Made by a program: the position numbers and the translations under genes
Part shown: in pieces, positions 1 to 6,997 of the stretch
Position numbering within the stretch: the first letter of the stretch is position 1
How the letters are laid out: each line of letters starts with the position of its first letter
DNA from: Oscillospiraceae bacterium
GTDB taxonomy: Bacteria; Bacillota; Clostridia; Oscillospirales; Oscillospiraceae
Assembly: GCA_017432615.1 (NCBI GenBank)
Contig: JAFRIV010000020.1
Coordinates: 1-64,000 of the forward strand
Direction: 5' to 3'
DNA length: 64,000 bases
The notes under the pieces: generated by a model
Told to the model about the DNA's origin: nothing
The model's input: the letters and a program-made list of their open reading frames with translations, nothing else
Databases searched by the model: none

Positions 1-44
1 AGATACTTGTTTGGAGACGAACCGGGAAAATAGGTAACGCCAAC
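1..44 (+). rRNA. rrf: 5S ribosomal RNA, 3' end only
   Basis: The first 44 bases read like the 3' third of a bacterial 5S rRNA (GGAGACGA, then CCGGGAAAATAGGTAACGCC) and lie directly before a tRNA cluster, as is common at the end of rRNA operons. The gene begins outside the window. A short hairpin (GGAGGGA at 49-55 with TCCCTCC at 69-75) follows and may help 3' processing. The exact 3' end is estimated. Confidence 0.75.
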
Positions 45-82
45 ACTTGGAGGGATTGAATTCCTCAGTCCCTCCACCTTAT

Positions 83-158
83 GCCTCCTTAGCTCAGTCG
101 GTAGAGCACGCGGCTGTTAACCGCGGTGTCGTAGGTTCGAATCCTACAGGAGGCGCCA
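83..158 (+). tRNA. tRNA-Asn (GTT)
   Basis: A full cloverleaf is visible. Acceptor arms GCCTCCT (83-89) and AGGAGGC (148-154) pair perfectly, the D-arm contains AGCTCAGTCGGTAGAGC, and the anticodon loop CTGTTAA gives anticodon GTT. The T-loop is GGTTCGAATCC. CCA is encoded at 156-158. It sits right after 5S rRNA and is probably processed from the rRNA transcript. Confidence 0.97.
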
Positions 159-165
159 GGGAGAC

Positions 166-193
166 GCAGCCATCACCTTGTGGTGGTGGCTGC
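166..193 (+). other. Hairpin between tRNA-Asn and tRNA-Met
   Basis: GCAGCCATCACC (166-177) pairs with GGTGGTGGCTGC (182-193) through 12 base pairs including one G-T, leaving a 4-nt loop. Only a weak T-rich stretch follows. It could be a processing signal or a leaky terminator between the two tRNA genes. Confidence 0.5.
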
Positions 194-202
194 TTCTAAC
201 TA

Positions 203-275
203 GGACCGTTAGCTCAGTTGGTAGAGCAGTCGGCTCATAACCGATCGGTCCGGGGTTCGAGTCCCTGACGGTCCA
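203..275 (+). tRNA. tRNA-Met (CAT), elongator type
   Basis: Acceptor arms GGACCGT (203-209) and ACGGTCC (268-274) pair fully, and the anticodon loop CTCATAA gives CAT. The stem lacks the three G-C pairs of initiator tRNA, so this is elongator Met. A CAT anticodon modified to read isoleucine cannot be excluded by eye. CCA is not encoded. Confidence 0.93.
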
Positions 276-285
276 TTTTATATTT

Positions 286-358
286 AGGGGAATAGCTCAG
301 CTGGTAGAGCGGCGGTCTCCAAAACCGTAGGCCGAGGGTTCGAAGCCTTCTTCCCCTG
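286..358 (+). tRNA. tRNA-Trp (CCA)
   Basis: Acceptor arms AGGGGAA (286-292) and TTCCCCT (351-357) pair fully. The anticodon loop CTCCAAA gives CCA, and the T-arm is GAGGGTTCGAAGCCTTC. CCA is not encoded at the 3' end. It is the last of three tRNA genes and a terminator follows within 10 bases. Confidence 0.95.
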
Positions 359-362
359 CTTT

Positions 363-410
363 AATAGTTCTGAAAATCTGTAGAATTATGGATTTTCAGA
401 GCTATTTTCT
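363..410 (+). terminator. Terminator of the 5S-tRNA cluster
   Basis: AGTTCTGAAAATC (366-378) pairs with GATTTTCAGAGCT (391-403) to give a long stem, followed by ATTTTCTT. It closes the rRNA/tRNA transcription unit. Confidence 0.8.
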
Positions 411-536
411 TAATTTGTCCTAAATTGTACATGGAGAAAAAGTACGATTGAAAGCTTAAGGATACAGAGTTGGATTTGGATAGTTTCAAATATCCGTTGG
501 ACAGATTGAGAATAAAATGTTAAGAGGGTTGAATTT

Positions 537-1517
537 ATGGAAAAACAAATTGAAAAAAAGTGCCTGGATTTAGTGGACAACTATCGCATTTTGGCAGAGG
601 GTAACAAAATGGAGTTCTCTGAAATGATTTTGGCATGTGCCGGGTTATATCTGGCTGCCGGTGTTCATCCGGATATGGTCAAAGTACAGGAGTGCAAAAA
701 ACTTCTGAAAAGCAAAGCGGGTATTTTCTCCAACTTCCGAGGTTCAGACGAGCTCCTTGTCCGGTGTAAAATGGCACTTGCTGTTGACCCGGATTTGTAT
801 TTTGAAAATGTCGAAGGGGAGTATCAACGTCTCAAATCCTTTTTCAGCGGAGAACAGACCGTTCTCGCAGCCATGATCCTGGCTGAGCAGCGTGTTTCCG
901 CAGAAAGCCAGGCGGATAAGACAAAGCTGATTTACAAGGAGATGAAGGAGGCACACCCATGGCTGACATCAGAAAGCGATCTTCCCTTTGCTGCGCTGAT
1001 GGCGGTTTCCGGGAGAGATGCTTCCACTGTTTATGAGGAAGCAGAAGAAATCTTTGCACTTTTAAAGAATAATAAACTGCGGGCGGACAAAAACACACTG
1101 CAGATGCTCAGCCATATACTTGCTATCCGAAAAGGATCTGCAGAAGAGAAATCCAATAAGCTTTGCGCACTTGCCACAGGGCTGAAAGAGGCTGGACACT
1201 CGCTCGGAACGGGGAGCAGGCTTGCGATTCTCGGCATTCTTGCGGACTCAGGTCTGCCGACAGATTTGCTGGTTGACCGGATCTGTGAGACGGATGACTT
1301 CCTGAAGCAGTACAAGCCTTTCCGGGGAATCTTCAGCGTTGGAAAAGACTGCAGAAGAATGTTTGCAGTACAGATGGTGCAGTCTTCCCTCTCCAATGAA
1401 GAGTCGCTCAGTACTTCCGCACTGATGAGTGCCTCTGTAGAGCTTGCTATTATTACGATGATTCTTATGATGATCGTTGTGAGCAGCACTGCCTCGTACC
1501 ATACCGGCAGCCACTAA
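537..1517 (+). CDS. DUF4003 family protein
   Basis: This 326-residue protein reads like the uncharacterised DUF4003 family of Bacillota. It is all-helical in appearance, with recurring short motifs such as ACAGLYLAAG and FAALMAVSGRD that suggest helical repeats. No catalytic motif is visible. The extreme C-terminus (about residues 300-320, SVELAIITMILMMIVVSS) is hydrophobic and could be a membrane-associated helix. The start at 537 follows AGAGGG at a suitable distance. It stands alone between the tRNA terminator and its own terminator at 1637-1671, so it is probably monocistronic. Family assignment is from memory of the sequence pattern; the function is unknown. Confidence 0.75.
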   Translation: MEKQIEKKCLDLVDNYRILAEGNKMEFSEMILACAGLYLAAGVHPDMVKVQECKKLLKSKAGIFSNFRGSDELLVRCKMALAVDPDLYFENVEGEYQRLKSFFSGEQTVLAAMILAEQRVSAESQADKTKLIYKEMKEAHPWLTSESDLPFAALMAVSGRDASTVYEEAEEIFALLKNNKLRADKNTLQMLSHILAIRKGSAEEKSNKLCALATGLKEAGHSLGTGSRLAILGILADSGLPTDLLVDRICETDDFLKQYKPFRGIFSVGKDCRRMFAVQMVQSSLSNEESLSTSALMSASVELAIITMILMMIVVSSTASYHTGSH

Positions 1518-1636
1518 ATCTGTTTGCATTCCTGATCGGGATGTAACTGTCGGATTGAATATGCACGTAAAATAGTTTACATAAAAAATTTCCGGTATTC
1601 ATCCGGTTCATCTTATGGTCAAAGAGAGGGGTTTTC

Positions 1637-1671
1637 GCACGGTGATGAGGAAGAGATTACCGTGCTTTTTT
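1637..1671 (+). terminator. Rho-independent terminator after the DUF4003 gene
   Basis: GCACGGT (1637-1643) pairs with ACCGTGC (1659-1665) and is followed by six T residues. The rest of the 1518-1828 gap shows no gene; I see only AT-rich sequence there and no convincing promoter. Confidence 0.8.
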
Positions 1672-1828
1672 AGTCGTTACAGGTATTCCGGTGCGGAGAG
1701 TCTTTAATACTGGAAATCTTCAGCTCTTTGTGGCATAATTAATTGCACCCTTACTTCATGAAATATCAAGAAGAGGTCAATGAAAGATACTGTATAAAAA
1801 CAGAGACTGCAAAATGGAGGCGGAAATC

Positions 1829-2389
1829 ATGAGAAGATGGAATCCGTTTCGGGATGAAACTCTCACAAAAAGGCAGGCTGTTTTGGCTGTCGGACTCATT
1901 TTTGTCATTGCAGGGATATCAGGCTGGGTTTATGAGGAACTCTTTTATCGTATTAATGACGGATATTTTTCCTGGCGAGGACACGGATTTGGCCCCTGGC
2001 TGCCGATCTATGCCTTCGGGATGGTCATCCTGCTTTTCGCGACAGCCCCTGTAAAGGATTCTAAATGGAAGACCGTTCTGTTATGTGCGCTCATTAGCGG
2101 AGGATTTGAGTTTCTGGTAGGATGGGCAATCTATCATCTTTATGGCGGATTGCGTCTGTGGGATTACAATACAGAGCGTTGGAACTGGGGGAATATCGGG
2201 GGATACGTTTGTTTTCGTTCGGTTCTTGTCTTTGCCGCTGCAGCACCGTTTCTGATTTATACGTTGGTTCCGATGATCGAAAAGCTGGCAAAAATACTTC
2301 CGGATTGGGCGTATACACTGATAACTGCTGTTCCGTTCACGCTCTTTGCAATCGACATTATCCATGGTTATATCATCAGGGGTCTTTGA
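1829..2389 (+). CDS. CmpB-like putative ABC transporter permease
   Basis: This 186-residue integral membrane protein has about five hydrophobic segments and the pattern of the ABC_trans_CmpB family: an early SGWVYEE motif, GPWLPIYAFG, then LWDYN and a NIGGYVCFRS stretch. Members are called putative ABC permeases, but their transport role is not well established. ATG 1829 was chosen over an upstream in-frame ATG at 1814 because GGAGG at 1816-1820 lies 8 nt before 1829 and would be inside the longer reading. No ATPase partner is adjacent. Confidence 0.8.
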   Translation: MRRWNPFRDETLTKRQAVLAVGLIFVIAGISGWVYEELFYRINDGYFSWRGHGFGPWLPIYAFGMVILLFATAPVKDSKWKTVLLCALISGGFEFLVGWAIYHLYGGLRLWDYNTERWNWGNIGGYVCFRSVLVFAAAAPFLIYTLVPMIEKLAKILPDWAYTLITAVPFTLFAIDIIHGYIIRGL

Positions 2390-2492
2390 GAACTGAATAT
2401 GTACAGCCTGTGGGAAGTTTTTCTGCATCGCTATACAGCATCATCCCGGGATTTATTGTTAATATTTCCACTGCTGAAGTATGGGAGAGCGT

Positions 2493-2888
2493 ATGAGGAA
2501 GATCAATGTGGTTGCAGCTGTTATTCGGAAAGACGATTCGGTTTTTGCGACACAGCGCGGATATGGGGATTACAAGGATGGGTGGGAATTCCCCGGCGGT
2601 AAAATTGAACCCGGAGAAACACCTCAACAGGCTCTTGTCCGGGAAATAAGGGAAGAATTAGATACCGGTATTGAGGTAGGAGAATTCCTGACGGCTATCG
2701 AGTATGATTATCCTGCATTCCATTTAAGCATGCAGTGTTTTTGGGCTGCTATCTGTGATGGAGAACCCGTGCTTAGAGAACATAAAGCAGCAAAATGGCT
2801 CAAAGCGTCTGAACTGGAGAATGTAGCGTGGCTGCCGGCTGATTTGACAATACTTCCGCTCATAAAAAAAGAACTGATGATTTGTTGA
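2493..2888 (+). CDS. NUDIX hydrolase, MutT-like (deoxy)nucleoside triphosphate pyrophosphohydrolase
   Basis: This 131-residue protein carries a complete Nudix box: GGKIEPGE, then REIREELD, matching GX5EX7REUXEEXGU apart from the final G. The N-terminus RKINVVAAVI is the first strand typical of MutT-type proteins that hydrolyse oxidised or non-canonical dNTPs to monophosphate and pyrophosphate. At 131 residues it is normal for MutT-like enzymes. Start 2493 is preferred over 2481 because a GGGAGAG site precedes it and the protein then begins at the usual MutT position. The neighbours are unrelated small metabolic genes. Exact substrate cannot be read from sequence. Confidence 0.88.
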   Translation: MRKINVVAAVIRKDDSVFATQRGYGDYKDGWEFPGGKIEPGETPQQALVREIREELDTGIEVGEFLTAIEYDYPAFHLSMQCFWAAICDGEPVLREHKAAKWLKASELENVAWLPADLTILPLIKKELMIC

Positions 2889-3048
2889 ACTATCAGGTAT
2901 ACGGATTTCCCAATGGTGCAATGCAAAACAGTAAAATAAAATCAGCCATACAGGCTGAAGAGATGATAGGGAAAAAGAAGCGGAACCTCACGGGGAACCC
3001 ATTTACAAATGAATGACGGAAAAAGAGAATACAGAATGGGGAATAAAC

Positions 3049-3585
3049 ATGAAAGAGCTTTATTTTGTTCGTCACGGGGAATCTCTTTGGAATGCGGAAG
3101 ATAAAATCTGCGGTGCAACGGATGTACCCTTAACGGAAAAAGGGCACGAGCAGGCTGTAGAAACAGGAAGAGTAATACTTGCATCCGGGATCCACGCCGA
3201 TATGATCCTGTATTCACCGCTGAAGAGAGCAGCCGACACTGCACGTCATATTGCGGATATTACCGGAATACAGGCAAAGATGGAACCAAGACTGATCGAA
3301 CAGAACTTTGGAATCTGGGAAGGGACCAGCCCGCGAAAGAGTGAAGCCTTTCAAAGGGCAAAACAGAATTTTATCTGCTCTTATGGGAGCGGAGAGTCTA
3401 TGTTTCGTGTCGCACAGCGCATTTACGACCTGCTGGATGATCTGAAAGCCGATAAAAATACATATATTCTGGTAGCTCATAATGGTGTTGCACGCTTTAT
3501 AAAATCCTATTTTCAGGATATGAACAATACAGAATTTGCAGCTTTCGGGGTGAAGAACTGTGAGGTATGCAGCTTCACATTTTAA
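3049..3585 (+). CDS. Histidine phosphatase family protein (phosphoglycerate mutase-like)
   Basis: This 178-residue protein opens with the RHGE phosphohistidine motif (LYFVRHGESLWN). It has the second arginine motif SPLKRAADTA and a distal VAHNGV histidine, which together form the catalytic pocket of branch-1 histidine phosphatases. The length fits small phosphatases such as CobC or GpmB-like proteins better than true glycolytic mutases. The start at 3049 follows GGGGA with 6-7 nt spacing. Substrate is unknown. A bidirectional terminator lies downstream. Confidence 0.88.
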   Translation: MKELYFVRHGESLWNAEDKICGATDVPLTEKGHEQAVETGRVILASGIHADMILYSPLKRAADTARHIADITGIQAKMEPRLIEQNFGIWEGTSPRKSEAFQRAKQNFICSYGSGESMFRVAQRIYDLLDDLKADKNTYILVAHNGVARFIKSYFQDMNNTEFAAFGVKNCEVCSFTF

Positions 3586-3634
3586 TGCTGTAGGATGAAT
3601 GTCTTTTCTTGACCTCACGGGAAGAAAAATGAAA

Positions 3635-3680
3635 TGTGGCCATAACTTGCATCCGGCAGTTGATGGCCACACTCTTTTTT
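3635..3680. terminator. Bidirectional terminator between convergent genes
   Basis: TGTGGCCAT (3635-3643) pairs with ATGGCCACA (3663-3671), followed by CTTTTTT. It separates the histidine phosphatase gene from the convergent gene at 3679-4068 and slightly overlaps that gene's 3' end. Confidence 0.75.
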
Positions 3681-4068
3681 ATTGTACCGGAACACTGTGC
3701 CGGTCGATGTATAATTCATAGATGTTGGAGACCTCGGCATTCCCCTGTAAGTCAGCATAGATATACAGCAGTGCCCAGACAGGATCAGCTTCCTCTGAGA
3801 CAGGTTTAATCTGGCAGAGAATACAATAATTCATTCCGGCAACCACCTGCCTGGACAGCAGAGCTACAGGGATGTATTCCGCATCGTCCAACGCTGTAAC
3901 CGCTTTATCAAAAGCTGCCTGTACCTCTTCAGAAAGTTCAACGGCTTCATGAGGTACAATCTCCCATCCGCCGACCGACAGCCCGGCTTCGGTGGTTGCG
4001 GGGAACAAGATTGCTATCAGGATCATAGTCAGAATCAGTGAACCTATACGAAGATAACCGTATTTCAT
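3679..4068 (-). CDS. Secreted cystatin-like protein with QVVAG loop
   Basis: This 129-residue protein has an N-terminal signal peptide (hydrophobic residues about 8-24, probable cleavage after TEA near residue 28). The mature part has the order of elements of a cystatin fold: an early GGW, a helix around VQAAFDKAV, then RQVVAGMNYCIL, which contains the QxVxG papain-inhibitor signature. It then has a PVWALLYIYADLQGNAEV strand region. Small bacterial proteins with a similar GGW...QVVAG pattern exist, but their role is unclear to me. AGGAGG lies upstream of the start and a strong promoter is present. Inhibition of cysteine proteases is inference. Confidence 0.75.
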   Translation of the reverse strand: MKYGYLRIGSLILTMILIAILFPATTEAGLSVGGWEIVPHEAVELSEEVQAAFDKAVTALDDAEYIPVALLSRQVVAGMNYCILCQIKPVSEEADPVWALLYIYADLQGNAEVSNIYELYIDRHSVPVQ

Positions 4069-4123
4069 GGGGAAATCCTCCTGTTATTTCTTGATTTGTC
4101 AGATAGAATACGAATCTGTAAGA

Positions 4124-4152
4124 ATTATAATACAACACAGCAGGGAGGTCAA
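4124..4152 (-). promoter_or_regulatory. Promoter of the cystatin-like gene
   Basis: Read on the - strand, this is TTGACC (4147-4152), a 17-nt spacer and TATAAT (4124-4129), located about 60 nt upstream of the start codon. It is a near-consensus sigma-A promoter. Confidence 0.8.
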
Positions 4153-4187
4153 GCAGATAAAATCGCTTTGCATCGGTATAAATCCGA

Positions 4188-4216
4188 TTGCATAGCATGA
4201 TTTCATGTGATAGAGT
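4188..4216 (+). promoter_or_regulatory. Possible promoter of the U32-like gene
   Basis: TTGCAT (4188-4193), a 17-nt spacer and TAGAGT (4211-4216) lie about 75 nt before the start at 4293. The match is moderate and it diverges from the promoter of the cystatin-like gene. Confidence 0.4.
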
Positions 4217-4292
4217 ATAAAAAAGAGAATATGCTGTGAATCAGCCCTGTAAAGACGATGAAACAGTATTCTTTATTTTGAAATGAGGAAAA

Positions 4293-5186
4293 ATGAAAGC
4301 GTTTTATCATCTGCCCGGATTATTTGAGTTTTACGGATTATACAGTATTTTCCTGCCTTTGTTTCGCAGGCACCGGGAGTACTTTTATGACTGGTGTGAG
4401 ATCAGTTCCGTTTACGGTGCTCCCTCAGACTGCCTTTGGGGAGGAGGCCGTGTGGGCTTCGGGCAAGATCGCCCTGAGGAAGTGGCGGATCTGATGAGAG
4501 AGTATGATATTTCCGCCTGTCTCACATTCAGCAATTCTCTGCTCAGGGAGGAACACCTTTCCAACAGAAAATGTAATGATTTGTGTGCACTGTTTGAAAA
4601 CAGCAGAGTTGTGCAAAACGGGGTGATTCTCTCTTCAGATCTGCTGCTTCACTTTCTTCAAAGGCAATTTCCCGGGTTTTACTTTGTCTCGTCTACGACG
4701 AAAGTTCTCACCGGGTTTCAACAGTTTGAAAATGAACTGAATCGGAGAGAGTTTCGCTATGTTGTGCCGGATTTCAGGCTGAACAAAGCCTTTGACAGCT
4801 TAGACGCACTCGCTGAATGCCTAAAGCGTAAGGTGGTGTTTCTTTGTAATGAATGTTGCCGATATGATTGCCCGGACCGGAAAAAATGTTATGAGGATGT
4901 GAGCCGCAAAAATCTGGGTGAAGACTGTGCAGATCACCTTTGTGTCTCACCGGAAGCCTTCAAAGGCTATCGGTTTTCTGATGCAATGAAAAATCCTGGT
5001 TTCATAGGGATTGAAGACATTCAAAATGTTTATTTGCCGAGAGGATTCTCCCATTTCAAAATCGAAGGCCGGGGCTTGGGCAGCGCTGTTGTTTTGGAAT
5101 TTCTTCTGTACTACATGACGAAAAGGGAGTATCAGCTGAAGGTCCGGGAAGAAGTCTATCTTGACAGTTCGCTGGATCTGTTTTGA
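4293..5186 (+). CDS. Peptidase U32-like protein with cysteine cluster
   Basis: This 297-residue protein is not a classical U32 peptidase, but the segment HFKIEGRGLGSA near residue 255 matches the FKIEGR hallmark of that family. The WGGGRVGFG, TFSNSLL and VSSTTKVLTG segments suggest the same barrel. Between about residues 184 and 217 it has several cysteines (CNECCRYDCPDRKKC, later C-x4-C), reminiscent of the iron-sulfur cysteines of UbiU/UbiV-type U32 relatives. It may therefore bind a cluster; that is inference. It resembles hypothetical proteins of gut Clostridia that I recall with the opening LPGF. No function can be assigned. Confidence 0.6.
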   Translation: MKAFYHLPGLFEFYGLYSIFLPLFRRHREYFYDWCEISSVYGAPSDCLWGGGRVGFGQDRPEEVADLMREYDISACLTFSNSLLREEHLSNRKCNDLCALFENSRVVQNGVILSSDLLLHFLQRQFPGFYFVSSTTKVLTGFQQFENELNRREFRYVVPDFRLNKAFDSLDALAECLKRKVVFLCNECCRYDCPDRKKCYEDVSRKNLGEDCADHLCVSPEAFKGYRFSDAMKNPGFIGIEDIQNVYLPRGFSHFKIEGRGLGSAVVLEFLLYYMTKREYQLKVREEVYLDSSLDLF

Positions 5187-5248
5187 CTTGAAGGCAGTTT
5201 TATGCCGGAAAGATCTGATGCAGGGATAATCGGATGAGGGAGGCCGTT

Positions 5249-5746
5249 ATGAACATTACAGACCTTCAGAAAAAGCGGGCAGAAAATATCATATGGAACT
5301 GTGCAATGGACTATTCCTTTGTACCGGATTTTAAAGCGTATGATAATAACGGCAATGTGGATATTTACTGGAATATTATCTTCGGAGCGGCAAGGCGTCA
5401 TTACGAGTATGAAAAACTGGAAGAGCTGTTTGCCATGCTTGATAAATATAAAAACAGTGCAGTCTATGAAGCAATATTCTGGAATGCAATAGAACCTGTT
5501 CTGTTTCGGACAGAACTTTCTGACCGTCCTGTACTTGAGAGAATACGCCCGGTACCGGAGAAAACAGATCTGAAATTTAATGCCGCAATGAACACAGATG
5601 AAATCGTCGATACGGCAAAACGATTTTTCTTTGAGCATTACGGACTGTACGGAGACGGCAAAATACGGCTGAAATATCGTCTGCCTCATCTCAGAAGGAT
5701 GTCGGTCGACAGTTTTTTACAAAGGGGTAGAGTCTTTTTTGCATAA
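5249..5746 (+). CDS. N-terminal part of a frameshifted CobT-like VWA protein
   Basis: This 165-residue frame holds the N-terminal half of the clostridial VWA proteins annotated as nitric oxide reductase activation or CobT-like proteins (opening RAENIIWNCAMDYSF). It stops at 5746, and the next frame (+1) continues with the C-terminal VWA domain. A run of six T at 5713-5718 is a likely slip point: with one T fewer the two frames join through coding-like sequence (FYKGVESFLHKKG). This is either a sequencing error, a real pseudogene, or less likely two interacting polypeptides. ATG 5249 follows GAGGGAGG and is preferred to 5234. Confidence 0.65.
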   Translation: MNITDLQKKRAENIIWNCAMDYSFVPDFKAYDNNGNVDIYWNIIFGAARRHYEYEKLEELFAMLDKYKNSAVYEAIFWNAIEPVLFRTELSDRPVLERIRPVPEKTDLKFNAAMNTDEIVDTAKRFFFEHYGLYGDGKIRLKYRLPHLRRMSVDSFLQRGRVFFA

Positions 5747-6818
5747 AAAAGGTATCTATCATGGAGATGTAGTTGGCTGGGATGGAGAGTATTCTCTCAG
5801 TTCCAAACTGAAGGAACCAGAACTGCGGGAATTTCTTGAGACGAAATTCGGCAGATCCGTCTATTCAGCTGAGCATGTTGCCGGGCTTGAAAAGCGGCTC
5901 TGCAGCGGAAATCATAAATTCACGCATCTGCTTTATACAAAGGGCGAAATAGGCGAACTGCGTGGTATTTACAGCACATTTGAAATGCACCAGAGAAAGC
6001 GCCAGATGGAGGTGATAGCAAACAACCGCGCCTATTATGAGCAAAATTTGCTCCAGAACAGGCTCCACATCTCGAAACTCAGTACGAATATCATGAACTC
6101 AATTCTTCTTCATATGCAGCCAGCTCACGTAAAAGCCAATTCAGGGAAAATCAACCCGGCACTCGCATGGAGAGCTGCAAAGCTGAATGATGGGATGGTT
6201 TTCCAAAAAAGGGAAAATGAGAATGCCGGAGATATAAGCGTGGACATTCTGCTGGATGCTTCGCATTCACAGATTAACAGGGCGAAAATCATCTCTTCGC
6301 AGGCATACATCATTTCGGAAGCACTTTCAAAATGCCACGTTCCCTGCAGGGTGATGAGCTTCTGTTCGATGAGTGGTTTTACCATTATGCGTCTGTTTAA
6401 CGATTATTCCTCCTGTGACAACAGCAGCATATTTGATTATTATGCTGAGGGATGCAACAGGGACGGTCTTGCTATACGGGCAGCGGGAGAGTTGATGTCC
6501 CGTACGGCTTATGATCATAAAATGCTCATTGTTTTGTCAGATGTAAAACCGCTGGATATCGCAAAGATAAGAAAGAATGAGCAGGATGTTGGGGTCAGTT
6601 ATGATGAAATCAGAGCGCTCACTGATACTGCGCAGGAGGTGAGGCGTTTACGTGCAGAAGGAATTTCCGTTGTCTGTATTTTTACCGGGGCAGACGAAAA
6701 TCTGACGTCTGCGAGAATGGTATATGGTCAGGATTTCGTCAGGATACGGGATTTCTCTTTTTTTGCCGATACAGTCGGAAAGCTTATCATCGATCAGATG
6801 AAACATATTTTTATGTAA
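5739..6818 (+). CDS. C-terminal VWA domain of CobT/NorD-like protein (probably split from the gene upstream)
   Basis: This 359-residue frame carries a von Willebrand A domain with the MIDAS motif DASHS (within DILLDASHSQ) and a downstream VLSDVKPLD. It also has the family segments YIISEALSKCHVPCRVMSF and NRDGLAIRA. Such proteins usually act with a MoxR-type AAA ATPase in metal or cofactor insertion, but no MoxR gene is adjacent. The only start codon is TTG at 5739, with no good ribosome-binding site, and the frame stays open upstream of it. This supports fusion to the preceding fragment. Joined length would be about 520 residues, close to family size. Confidence 0.7.
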   Translation: MHKKGIYHGDVVGWDGEYSLSSKLKEPELREFLETKFGRSVYSAEHVAGLEKRLCSGNHKFTHLLYTKGEIGELRGIYSTFEMHQRKRQMEVIANNRAYYEQNLLQNRLHISKLSTNIMNSILLHMQPAHVKANSGKINPALAWRAAKLNDGMVFQKRENENAGDISVDILLDASHSQINRAKIISSQAYIISEALSKCHVPCRVMSFCSMSGFTIMRLFNDYSSCDNSSIFDYYAEGCNRDGLAIRAAGELMSRTAYDHKMLIVLSDVKPLDIAKIRKNEQDVGVSYDEIRALTDTAQEVRRLRAEGISVVCIFTGADENLTSARMVYGQDFVRIRDFSFFADTVGKLIIDQMKHIFM

Positions 6819-6939
6819 TTGACTGAGGACGGCGGATTTCCCCAGAGCGATTGAAATGGTTTTGTTTGGGTATGCTTTTGTGATCGGGGAAACGGGAGTT
6901 CCTGGTTACTTCCGGATGAATGTGAAAATATCGTTTTTG

Positions 6940-6968
6940 TTGAAACTCGTTCACGATTATGCTATAAT
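6940..6968 (+). promoter_or_regulatory. Promoter of the surface-protein gene
   Basis: TTGAAA (6940-6945), a 17-nt spacer and consensus TATAAT (6963-6968) lie 30 nt upstream of the ATG at 6998, giving a very short 5' untranslated region. Confidence 0.85.
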
Positions 6969-6997
6969 ACTCTGAAATATGCTTGCAAGGAGATCAA

